NCBI RefSeq assembly: GCF_900103165.1
Contig: NZ_FNKY01000001.1
Coordinates: forward strand, 1,674,001-1,738,000
Direction: 5' to 3'
Length of the DNA stretch: 64,000 nucleotides
Source: Nitrosospira multiformis
GTDB lineage: Bacteria; Pseudomonadota; Gammaproteobacteria; Burkholderiales; Nitrosomonadaceae
In this document: in pieces, positions 10,727 to 20,500 of the stretch
Position numbering within the stretch: the first letter of the stretch is position 1
Layout: every line of letters begins with the position of its first letter
Notes under the pieces: generated by a model
The model's input: only the letters and a program-made list of their open reading frames with translations
Told to the model about the DNA's origin: nothing
Databases searched by the model: none
Translations under genes and position numbers: made by a program

Positions 10727-12708
10727 GCAACGGCGTGCAAGGCTGACGCCTGAACAACGCAATCGGCTTGCGCAGCGTTTGTCAGGTTCGGGTGCCACCA
10801 CGCGGGCCGCATCAGCCATCCCGCGCAGAAATTCCTCTACGCTCCCGTTAGTCTCCTACGCGCAGCAGCGGCACTGGTTTTTATGGCAGCTGGAGCCATT
10901 GAGCACGGCGTATCACCTGAGTGGTGCATTGAGTTTAACGGGAAGACTGGATATTGAAGCGTTGCGTTCGAGTTTCGATGCATTGGTAATGCGGCATGAA
11001 TCGCTGCGCACGGTTTTCCGGGCGAATGATCAGGGGATGGCCGAGCAGATCATTGCAGCAGAACAGAAACTGGATATTCCGTTGGTTGATCTATGCGGTT
11101 TGCCGGCGACACAACGCACGGTATGCGCGCATGAAGAAGTGAAGAGGATAAACGCAACGCCTTTTGATCTGACGCAAGGCCCGCTGTTGCGGGTGGTGCT
11201 CATCAAGATCGCGCCGGAAGAGCACCTGCTGGTTGTGGTAATGCATCACATCATCACGGATGACTGGTCGAAGCGCATCATCATCGACGAATTTGCCACC
11301 CATTACCGTGCGTGCGTGCAGGGACAGGCGCTTTCTTTGCCGGCACTGCCGATCCAGTATGCCGACTATGCCGTATGGCAGCGCAACTGGCTGGAGGCGG
11401 GAGAGAAAGACCGGCAGCTGGCCTACTGGCGCGCCCAATTGGGGGACGATCATCCGGTATTGCAGCTACCGACCGATCATCCCCGGCCATCCACCGCCAG
11501 CTATCGCGCAGCGCGCTTTTCTTTTGTACTGCCGGCCCCGCTTGTGGCGGGATTGCAGCGCCAGGCCCAACGCCAGGGCGCCACGCTTTTCATGGCGCTG
11601 CTGGCCGGTTTTCAGGCCTTGCTGCAACGCTATACCGGGCTGGATGACATACGCGTGGGCGTTCCGATCGCCAATCGTCACCGGATCGAGGTGGAAAGCA
11701 TTATCGGCTTCTTCGTCAACACCCAGGTGCTGCGTAACCGTATCGACAGCCGCGCCCCCCTTAAGGTACTGCTCGACCAGGCACGTGAAGCGGCGCTGGG
11801 TGCACAGACCCATCAGGACCTGCCGTTCGAGCAGCTGGTTGAAGCACTCCAGCCCGAACGCAACCTGAACCAGAATCCTTTATTCCAAGTCATGTACAAC
11901 CACCTGCGCGAGGATCATCGTCCGCTGGAGAACTTGCCTGGGATTACCCTTGGCGGTTATGAGGTGGACGAACAGACGGCCCAGTTCGAGCTGACGCTGG
12001 ACACCACCGAACGGCCGGATGGGCAAGTCGGCGCCCTGTTCAGCTATGCCGCCGAGTTGTTTGAAGCGGCGACCATTGAACGGCTGGGTGCACACTATCT
12101 TCATCTTCTCCAGCAACTGGCCGAACATCCTGAACGCATCCTGGGCGACATTGATATTCTGAGTGGAGAGGAGAAGGCGCAGCTGAAGGCATGGGGAGTC
12201 AACGAGCAGCGCTATGCGAATGCCGAGCCGGTGCACCGTCTGATCGAACGGCAGGTGGAAGCCTGCCCCGAGGCGGTCGCACTGATTTTTGGCGACACCG
12301 AGTTGAGCTATGCGGAGCTGAACCGGCGGGCGAACCAGCTGGCGCATCGGCTGATTGGCTTGGGGGTCAAGGCCGAGACCAGGGTGGGCATCGCGGTGGA
12401 GCGCTCGATCGAGATGATAGTTGGCCTGCTGGCAATCCTCAAGGCTGGGGGTGCGTATGTGCCGCTGGACCCGGAGTATCCGCAGGAGCGGCTGAACTAC
12501 ATGGTGACGGACAGCGACATTGGCTTGCTGCTGACGCAAAGCCATATCAGGGCGCGCATCCCGCACCCGGCGCAGTGCACGGTGCTGGAACTGGACACGC
12601 TGGATGTGAGCGGGGAAGGGGCAGGCAATCCCGCCATACCCGTGCACGGGGACAATCTTGTGTATGTCATCTATACCTCCGGCTCTACCGGCAAGCCCAA
12701 GGGCGTGG
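10727..12708 (+). repeat. NRPS repeat 1, copy A (C domain to A-domain motif A3)
   Basis: About 1.98 kb with no difference that I could find from 14210-16191 (offset 3,483). Identity covers the docking segment, the whole C domain and the A domain up to SGSTGKPKGV, and stops there. A third, slightly diverged copy lies at about 17667-19510. Confidence 0.9.
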
Positions 12709-13844
12709 GGCTGGCGCATCATGCCCTGGCCGAACATGCCCAGGCAGCGGTCGGCTTCTTTGGCCTGAGCGCGGCCGACCGGATGCTGCTGTTTTCCACC
12801 ATCAATTTTGATGGTTTCATCGAACAGTTTTTCCCGCCCTTATGCGCAGGTGCAGCCATTGTCTTGCGCGGTCCCCAGCTATGGGACAGTGACACCTTCT
12901 ATCGCGAGCTGATTAATAAACGCATCACGGTTGCGGATCTCACCACCGCCTACTGGTTCTTGCTGGCCCAGGACTTTGCCCGGCAAGGCCCACGGGACTA
13001 TGGGCTGCTGCGGCAGGTGCATGCGGGTGGCGAAGCCATGTCGCCCGAAGGCATCAAAGCCTGGCGTGAGGCTGGACTTGGTGGCATTACCCTGCTTAAC
13101 ACCTACGGTCCGACCGAAGCCACCGTGACGGCCACCGCCCTGGATTGCGGCAGTTATTCGAGCGATGATTCCGTGCCGATGCAGGTAAGCATTGGCCAGC
13201 CGCTTGCCGGGCGCAATATTTACTTGCTTGATGCCAACCTGACTCCCGTCATACCGGGGGTTGCGGGCGAATTGTGCATCGGGGGGATTTGCTGGCGCGC
13301 GGCTACCTCAATCGTGGCGGGCTGACGGCGGAGCGTTTTATTGCCGACCCCTTTGATGAGAAGGGAGGGCGGTTGTACCGCACGGGGGATCTGGCGAGAT
13401 GGCGAGCGGATGGACAGATCGAGTATCTGGGGCGACTGGACCATCAGGTCAAGATTCGAGGTTTCCGCATTGAACTGGGAGAAATCGAAGCGCAGCTGCT
13501 GTTACAGCCCGAGATAAGGGAAGCGGTGGTGGTTGCAGGGGAAGGGCCGGGTGGAACAGGGGGCGCCAGGCTGGTGGCGTATGTTTCCCTGCAAGCGGGC
13601 GCCAGCATTGACAATGCCGTGCTGCGCGAGGCGCTTGGCCAGGCGTTGCCGGACTACATGATTCCTGCGGCGATAGTGGTGCTGGAGCGTTTGCCGCTGA
13701 ATCCGAACGGCAAGGTGGACCGCAAGGCGCTGCCCGAGCCGGAATTTACCAGTATCGACCACTATGAAGCGCCGCAGGGCGAGGTGGAAGAAGTGCTGGC
13801 GGGCATCTGGGCCGAAGTGCTCGGTATTGGGCAGGTGGGGCGCA
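12134..13844 (+). repeat. NRPS repeat 2, copy A (A domain to start of PCP)
   Basis: Matches 23489-25200 over 1.71 kb, with the only difference I found being six instead of seven G at 13281. It covers a complete A domain with code D-G-E-D-H-G-T-V-T. The 3' part (from about 13290) also recurs at about 20093-20650. Confidence 0.88.
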
Positions 13845-14074
13845 ATGATAATTTCTTCGCATTGGGCGGACATTCGCTTGCAATCCTGCAAGTGCAGCAG
13901 AAGCTGCAACAGATTTTATCCATTTCATTGCCGCTACGTTCGTATTTCGAGAATCCTCTGCTGGCCGATGTTGCGTCCGTCATACAGGGGAAACGATTAC
14001 TTGGATTCGTGGAACATGTTGAGCTTACCGAGCTGACGGGGATGTCGGAATTGCTCGATTTACTGGAGAGCTGA

Positions 14075-14192
14075 ATGGAGTTGATCAAACAGGATTCTGG
14101 AGATCGAGTATTCATGATTTTTGCCGATCTATCCTCTGCCAGCGGTCTGGTAGCCTGTTATCGAAATGAGACATTTATGCGAGGAATTGCTT
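14075..14192 (+). other. Tandem-duplication scar between two NRPS modules
   Basis: This spacer is a fusion of two gene fragments. Bases 14075-14099 (ATGGAGTTGATCAAACAGG...) resemble the first codons of the large NRPS gene at 17517 (ATGGAATTGGACAAGCAGG). From 14100 the sequence switches to GAGATCGAGTATTCATGA and TTTTT, which is the end of the PKS gene (GAGATAGAGTATTCATGA, TTTTT at 10613-10635, one mismatch). The arrangement is what a tandem duplication leaves when its breakpoints lie just inside the downstream gene and at the 3' end of the upstream gene. A 42-codon frame runs through it from ATG 14075 to TGA 14203, overlapping the next start; I do not regard it as a functional gene. Confidence 0.8.
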
Positions 14193-17100
14193 ATGTCGAA
14201 TGACCTTACGCAACGGCGTGCAAGGCTGACGCCTGAACAACGCAATCGGCTTGCGCAGCGTTTGTCAGGTTCGGGTGCCACCACGCGGGCCGCATCAGCC
14301 ATCCCGCGCAGAAATTCCTCTACGCTCCCGTTAGTCTCCTACGCGCAGCAGCGGCACTGGTTTTTATGGCAGCTGGAGCCATTGAGCACGGCGTATCACC
14401 TGAGTGGTGCATTGAGTTTAACGGGAAGACTGGATATTGAAGCGTTGCGTTCGAGTTTCGATGCATTGGTAATGCGGCATGAATCGCTGCGCACGGTTTT
14501 CCGGGCGAATGATCAGGGGATGGCCGAGCAGATCATTGCAGCAGAACAGAAACTGGATATTCCGTTGGTTGATCTATGCGGTTTGCCGGCGACACAACGC
14601 ACGGTATGCGCGCATGAAGAAGTGAAGAGGATAAACGCAACGCCTTTTGATCTGACGCAAGGCCCGCTGTTGCGGGTGGTGCTCATCAAGATCGCGCCGG
14701 AAGAGCACCTGCTGGTTGTGGTAATGCATCACATCATCACGGATGACTGGTCGAAGCGCATCATCATCGACGAATTTGCCACCCATTACCGTGCGTGCGT
14801 GCAGGGACAGGCGCTTTCTTTGCCGGCACTGCCGATCCAGTATGCCGACTATGCCGTATGGCAGCGCAACTGGCTGGAGGCGGGAGAGAAAGACCGGCAG
14901 CTGGCCTACTGGCGCGCCCAATTGGGGGACGATCATCCGGTATTGCAGCTACCGACCGATCATCCCCGGCCATCCACCGCCAGCTATCGCGCAGCGCGCT
15001 TTTCTTTTGTACTGCCGGCCCCGCTTGTGGCGGGATTGCAGCGCCAGGCCCAACGCCAGGGCGCCACGCTTTTCATGGCGCTGCTGGCCGGTTTTCAGGC
15101 CTTGCTGCAACGCTATACCGGGCTGGATGACATACGCGTGGGCGTTCCGATCGCCAATCGTCACCGGATCGAGGTGGAAAGCATTATCGGCTTCTTCGTC
15201 AACACCCAGGTGCTGCGTAACCGTATCGACAGCCGCGCCCCCCTTAAGGTACTGCTCGACCAGGCACGTGAAGCGGCGCTGGGTGCACAGACCCATCAGG
15301 ACCTGCCGTTCGAGCAGCTGGTTGAAGCACTCCAGCCCGAACGCAACCTGAACCAGAATCCTTTATTCCAAGTCATGTACAACCACCTGCGCGAGGATCA
15401 TCGTCCGCTGGAGAACTTGCCTGGGATTACCCTTGGCGGTTATGAGGTGGACGAACAGACGGCCCAGTTCGAGCTGACGCTGGACACCACCGAACGGCCG
15501 GATGGGCAAGTCGGCGCCCTGTTCAGCTATGCCGCCGAGTTGTTTGAAGCGGCGACCATTGAACGGCTGGGTGCACACTATCTTCATCTTCTCCAGCAAC
15601 TGGCCGAACATCCTGAACGCATCCTGGGCGACATTGATATTCTGAGTGGAGAGGAGAAGGCGCAGCTGAAGGCATGGGGAGTCAACGAGCAGCGCTATGC
15701 GAATGCCGAGCCGGTGCACCGTCTGATCGAACGGCAGGTGGAAGCCTGCCCCGAGGCGGTCGCACTGATTTTTGGCGACACCGAGTTGAGCTATGCGGAG
15801 CTGAACCGGCGGGCGAACCAGCTGGCGCATCGGCTGATTGGCTTGGGGGTCAAGGCCGAGACCAGGGTGGGCATCGCGGTGGAGCGCTCGATCGAGATGA
15901 TAGTTGGCCTGCTGGCAATCCTCAAGGCTGGGGGTGCGTATGTGCCGCTGGACCCGGAGTATCCGCAGGAGCGGCTGAACTACATGGTGACGGACAGCGA
16001 CATTGGCTTGCTGCTGACGCAAAGCCATATCAGGGCGCGCATCCCGCACCCGGCGCAGTGCACGGTGCTGGAACTGGACACGCTGGATGTGAGCGGGGAA
16101 GGGGCAGGCAATCCCGCCATACCCGTGCACGGGGACAATCTTGTGTATGTCATCTATACCTCCGGCTCTACCGGCAAGCCCAAGGGCGTGGCTACGCGGC
16201 ATCGCTCGCTTCTTAACCGTCTGGTATGGATGCAACAAGCCCATGGGCTGGTCGCAGGCGACGTGATCTTGCAAAAGACCCCGTTCAGTTTTGATGTTTC
16301 TGTCTGGGAATTCTTCTGGCCGTTGATGAATGGTGCGCGCCTGGCCGTAGCCGCGCCGGGAGATCACCGCGATCCTGCGCGCCTGATCGAACTGATCCGG
16401 CGATATGCAGTCACCACGATCCACTTCGTTCCTTCAATGTTGCAGAATTTTATATCTGGCGATGACACGCAAACCTGCACAACCTTGCGGCGCATCCTCT
16501 GTAGTGGAGAGGCATTGCCTATGGAACTGCAACGCAAGATGCTGAGACAGTTTCACTGGGCAAAACTTTTCAACCTCTACGGACCGACAGAAGCGGCAAT
16601 CGATGTTACGCAGTGGGTATGCAAAAATGATACCCACGGCAGTGTGGCGATCGGACAACCCATTTCCGATACGAAAACCCACATTCTTGACACGGATCTC
16701 AACCTGATCCCACAAGGGGTGGCTGGAGAGCTGTATCTGGGAGGCGTGGGACTGGCGCGTGGCTATCTCGATCGTAGGGGGCTGACTGCCGAGCGCTTTG
16801 TTGCCGATCCCTTTGATGAGAAAGGGGGACGACTGTACCGCACGGGGGATTTGGCAAGATGGCGGGGAGACGGGCAGATCGAATATCTGGGGCGCCGGGA
16901 CAATCAAGTCAAGGTGCGAGGCTTTCGAATTGAGTTGGGAGAGATCGAAACCCAGCTGCTTTTACAGCCCGGAGTGAGGGAAGCCGTCGTGGTGGCCAGG
17001 AGAGGAACAGGCGGAGCAAGGCTGGCGGCGTATGTGTCCGCACACGCGGGCAAAAACCTGGATATCCCGGTCTTGCGGGAAGCGCTAAGCAAGGTGCTGC

Positions 17101-17516
17101 CAGACTATATGATTCCCGCGACGGTCATGGTGCTGGACAGTTTACCACTGAGTCCGAATGGCAAGGTGGACCGCAGGATGTTGCCAAAACCGGAATTTGC
17201 CAACAGAGGCCGCTATGAGGCACCACAGGGTGAGATGGAAGAAGTCGTGGCGACCGTCTGGGCCGAGGTACTCGGTATTGGGCAGGTGGGGCGCAATGAT
17301 AACTTCTTCGCACTGGGCGGCCATTCGCTTGCAATCCTGCAAGTTCAACAAAAGCTGGAACAGATCTTATCTATTGCGTTGCCTTTACGCTTGTATTTCG
17401 AGAATCCCCAATTGGTAGATATTGTGCGGGTCCTACAGGAAAAACGTTCTTTAGTGTCTGAAAAATCTGCCGGGCTGCGCGGGATAGCGAATTTACTCGA
17501 TTTACTGGAGAGTTGA
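14193..17516 (+). CDS. Single-module NRPS (C-A-PCP), serine-type A domain
   Basis: Extends the chain by one residue, predicted serine: specificity residues read D-V-W-H-L-S-L-I-D, the classical serine code. Domains in 1,107 residues: docking helix (QRRARLTPEQ) 1-30, C domain with HHIITDDW near 178, A domain with SGSTGKPKG near 662, PCP with GGHSLAIL near 1046, and a C-terminal tail LLDLLES that may dock to the next enzyme. Start ATG 14193 has GAGGAA at 14181-14186; an in-frame ATG 14166 lacks a site. From 14210 to 16191 it is indistinguishable from 10727-12708 in the preceding gene, then diverges exactly inside the substrate-binding part of the A domain. The stop codon is directly followed by the ATG of the next gene, so the two are coupled. 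Confidence 0.92.
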   Translation: MSNDLTQRRARLTPEQRNRLAQRLSGSGATTRAASAIPRRNSSTLPLVSYAQQRHWFLWQLEPLSTAYHLSGALSLTGRLDIEALRSSFDALVMRHESLRTVFRANDQGMAEQIIAAEQKLDIPLVDLCGLPATQRTVCAHEEVKRINATPFDLTQGPLLRVVLIKIAPEEHLLVVVMHHIITDDWSKRIIIDEFATHYRACVQGQALSLPALPIQYADYAVWQRNWLEAGEKDRQLAYWRAQLGDDHPVLQLPTDHPRPSTASYRAARFSFVLPAPLVAGLQRQAQRQGATLFMALLAGFQALLQRYTGLDDIRVGVPIANRHRIEVESIIGFFVNTQVLRNRIDSRAPLKVLLDQAREAALGAQTHQDLPFEQLVEALQPERNLNQNPLFQVMYNHLREDHRPLENLPGITLGGYEVDEQTAQFELTLDTTERPDGQVGALFSYAAELFEAATIERLGAHYLHLLQQLAEHPERILGDIDILSGEEKAQLKAWGVNEQRYANAEPVHRLIERQVEACPEAVALIFGDTELSYAELNRRANQLAHRLIGLGVKAETRVGIAVERSIEMIVGLLAILKAGGAYVPLDPEYPQERLNYMVTDSDIGLLLTQSHIRARIPHPAQCTVLELDTLDVSGEGAGNPAIPVHGDNLVYVIYTSGSTGKPKGVATRHRSLLNRLVWMQQAHGLVAGDVILQKTPFSFDVSVWEFFWPLMNGARLAVAAPGDHRDPARLIELIRRYAVTTIHFVPSMLQNFISGDDTQTCTTLRRILCSGEALPMELQRKMLRQFHWAKLFNLYGPTEAAIDVTQWVCKNDTHGSVAIGQPISDTKTHILDTDLNLIPQGVAGELYLGGVGLARGYLDRRGLTAERFVADPFDEKGGRLYRTGDLARWRGDGQIEYLGRRDNQVKVRGFRIELGEIETQLLLQPGVREAVVVARRGTGGARLAAYVSAHAGKNLDIPVLREALSKVLPDYMIPATVMVLDSLPLSPNGKVDRRMLPKPEFANRGRYEAPQGEMEEVVATVWAEVLGIGQVGRNDNFFALGGHSLAILQVQQKLEQILSIALPLRLYFENPQLVDIVRVLQEKRSLVSEKSAGLRGIANLLDLLES
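14210..16191 (+). repeat. NRPS repeat 1, copy B
   Basis: Partner of 10727-12708. Such long identity implies a recent duplication or ongoing gene conversion. It is also a stretch where a short-read assembly could be collapsed or mis-joined. Confidence 0.9.
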
Positions 17517-20500
17517 ATGGAATTGGACAAGCAGGACATTGCGAAACGATACTCAGCGCTTCCTCCCGAGAAGCAGAAAGAGTTCCTTAGCGCGCTGAAA
17601 AAACGGGGATTTGATTTTTCCCTGCTTCCGATCGTCCCGCAGCAAGCGCAAAACCGCAACATACTTTCCTACGCGCAGCAGCGGCACTGGTTTTTATGGC
17701 AGCTGGAGCCATTGAGCACGGCGTATCACCTGAGTGGCGCATTGAGTTTAACGGGAAGACTGGATATTGAAGCGTTGCGTTCGAGTTTCGATGCATTGGT
17801 GATGCGTCACGAATCGCTGCGCACGGTTTTCCGGGCGAATGATCAGGGGATGGCCGAGCAGATCATTGCGGCAGAACAGAAACTGGATATTCCGGTGGTT
17901 GACCTGTGTGATCTCCCACCTACCCAACGCGCGGTGCGTGCGCATGAAGAAGCCAGCGGGGTAAGCGCCACCCCTTTTGATCTGACGCAAGGCCCGCTGC
18001 TGCGGGTGGTGCTCATCAAGACCGCACCGGAAGAACACCTGCTCGTGATGGTGATGCATCACATCATATCGGATGACTGGTCAAATCGCATCATCTTCGA
18101 CGAGTTTGCCGCCCATTACCGTGCGTGCGTGCAGGGACAGGCGCTTTCTTTGCCGGCACTGCCGATACAGTATGCCGACTATGCCGTATGGCAGCGCAAC
18201 TGGCTGGAGGCGGGAGAGAAAGACCGGCAGCTGGCCTACTGGCGCGCCCAATTGGGGGACGATCATCCGGTATTGCAGCTACCGACCGATCATCCCCGGC
18301 CATCCACCGCCAGCTATCGCGCAGCGCGCTTTTCTTTTGTACTGCCGGCCCCGCTTGTGGCGGGATTGCAGCGCCAGGCCCAACGCCAGGGCGCCACGCT
18401 TTTCATGGCGCTGCTGGCCGGTTTTCAGGCCTTGCTGCAACGCTATACCGGGCTGGATGACATACGCGTGGGCGTTCCGATCGCCAATCGTCACCGGATT
18501 GAGGTGGAAGGCATTATCGGCTTCTTCGTCAACACCCAGGTGCTGCGTAACCGTATCGACAGCCGCGCCTCGCTTAAGATCCTGCTCGATCAAGCGCGTG
18601 AAGCGGCGCTGGGTGCACAGACCCATCAGGACCTGCCGTTCGAGCAGCTGGTTGAAGCCCTCCAGCCTGAACGCAACCTGAACCAGAATCCTTTATTCCA
18701 GGTCATGTACAACCATCTGCGCGAAGACCCGGATGTGTTGGAGCCATTGCCGGATCTTACGATGGAAAATCATGTACTGGGTGAGCAGACGGCCCAGTTC
18801 GAGCTGACGCTGGACACCACCGAACGGCCGGATGGGCAAGTCGGGGCCCTGTTCAGCTATGCCGCCGAATTGTTCGAGCCGGCCACCATTGAACGGCTGG
18901 GTGCACACTATCTTCATCTCCTCCAGCAACTGGCCGAACATCCTGAACGCATCCTGGGCGACATTGATATTCTGAGTGGAGAGGAGAAGGCGCAACTGAA
19001 GGCCTGGGGAGTCAACGAGCAGCGCTATGCGCATGCCGAGCCGGTGCACCGTTTGATCGAACGGCAGGTGGAGGCCTGTCCGGAAGCGGTCGCACTGATT
19101 TTTGGCGACACCGAGTTGAGCTATGCGGAGCTGAACCGGCGGGCGAACCAGCTGGCGCATCGGCTGATTGGCTTGGGGGTCAAGGCCGAGACCAGGGTGG
19201 GCATCGCGGTGGAGCGCTCGATCGAGATGATAGTTGGCCTGCTGGCGATCCTCAAGGCTGGGGGTGCGTATGTGCCGCTGGACCCGGAGTATCCGCAGGA
19301 GCGGCTGAACTACATGGTGACGGACAGCGACATTGGCTTGCTGCTGACGCAAAGCCATATCAGGGCGCGCATCCCGCACCCGGCGCAGTGCACGGTGCTG
19401 GAACTGGACACGCTGGATGTGAGCGGGGAAGCGGCAGGCAATCCCGCCATACCCGTGCATGGGGACAATCTTGTGTATGTCATCTATACCTCCGGCTCTA
19501 CCGGCAAGCCCAAGGGTGTGGGTGTAGCCCATGGCCCTCTGTCGATGCATGTCCAGGCTATCGGTGAAGTTTACGGTATGACGGCAGCGGATCGGGAGCT
19601 TCAGTTTGCATCGATCAATTTTGACGGTGCGCACGAACGCTGGCTTGTACCCCTGGCCTTCGGCGCGGCATTGATGCCGCGTGACAATGATATCTGGTCC
19701 GTTGAGCGCACCGTTGCCGAGATTGCGAGGCACCGGATAACCATCGCCTGTTTCACACCCGGTTATCTGCATCAATTGGCTGAGCTAATAGGTAATGCCG
19801 GCCGGAGTTTGCCGATCCGCTCCTATACCGTCGGCGGCGAAGCAATGACTCGTGCCAGCTTTGATTTCGTGCAAGAGGTACTTCAGCCCCCCCGCATTGT
19901 CAATGGCTATGGTCCTACCGAAACAGTCATTACTCCCTTGATTTCGAAAGCTTATCCTGGTACGGGATTTGAGTCCGCCTATATGCCGATTGGTCATCCC
20001 GTCGGGGATCGGACGGCCTACATTCTTGATTCTGACTTCAATCCGGTTCCGCAGGGGGTTGCAGGCGAATTGTATCTGGGGGGAGGTGGATTGGCGCGCG
20101 GCTACCTCAATCGTGGGGGGCTGACGGCGGAGCGTTTTATTGCCGACCCCTTTGATGAGAAGGGAGGGCGGTTGTACCGCACGGGGGATCTGGCGAGATG
20201 GCGAGCGGATGGACAGATCGAGTATCTGGGGCGACTGGACCATCAGGTCAAGATTCGAGGTTTCCGCATTGAACTGGGAGAAATCGAAGCGCAGCTGCTT
20301 TTACAGCCCGAGATAAGGGAAGCGGTGGTGGTTGCAGGGGAAGGGCCGGGTGGAACAGGGGGCGCCAGGCTGGTGGCGTATGTTTCCCTGCAAGCGGGCG
20401 CCAGCATTGACAATGCCGTGCTGCGCGAGGCGCTTGGCCAGGCGTTGCCGGACTACATGATTCCTGCGGCGATAGTGGTGCTGGAGCGTTTGCCGCTGAA

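Larger units (their letters stand above)
10710..14074 (+). pseudogene. Single-module NRPS (C-A-PCP), frameshifted in the A domain
   Basis: The protein should be a C-A-PCP module of about 1,120 residues. The C domain carries HHIITDDW, the A domain SGSTGKPKG, and the PCP GGHSLAIL. The frame is broken at 13281-13286: the copy of this sequence at 24637-24643 has seven G, this one has six. As written, translation from ATG 10710 stops at 13325 after about 871 residues, losing the end of the A domain and the PCP; the remainder is open in the next frame to 14074. Specificity residues read D-G-E-D-H-G-T-V-T, identical to the second A domain of the large NRPS. The N-terminal docking segment is the same as in the next gene. 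The frameshift could be a real lesion, phase variation in a G tract, or a homopolymer sequencing error. I chose ATG 10710 over 10677 by comparison with the paralogue at 14193; its ribosome site is poor. Confidence 0.85.

Noticed and set aside
13281-13286. Programmed ribosomal frameshift at the G tract
   Set aside because: The paralogue with seven G needs no shift and no stimulatory structure is obvious; an indel or sequencing error is simpler.
13274-14074. Separate gene for the A-domain end and PCP
   Set aside because: The sequence continues the preceding module after a one-G loss; no ribosome site or real start codon precedes it.
15363-16424. 353-codon minus-strand frame opposite an NRPS module (and relatives at 11880, 18693, 23484)
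   Set aside because: Recurs wherever the NRPS repeat occurs, His/Gln/Arg-rich, no motif; an antisense by-product of the coding sequence.
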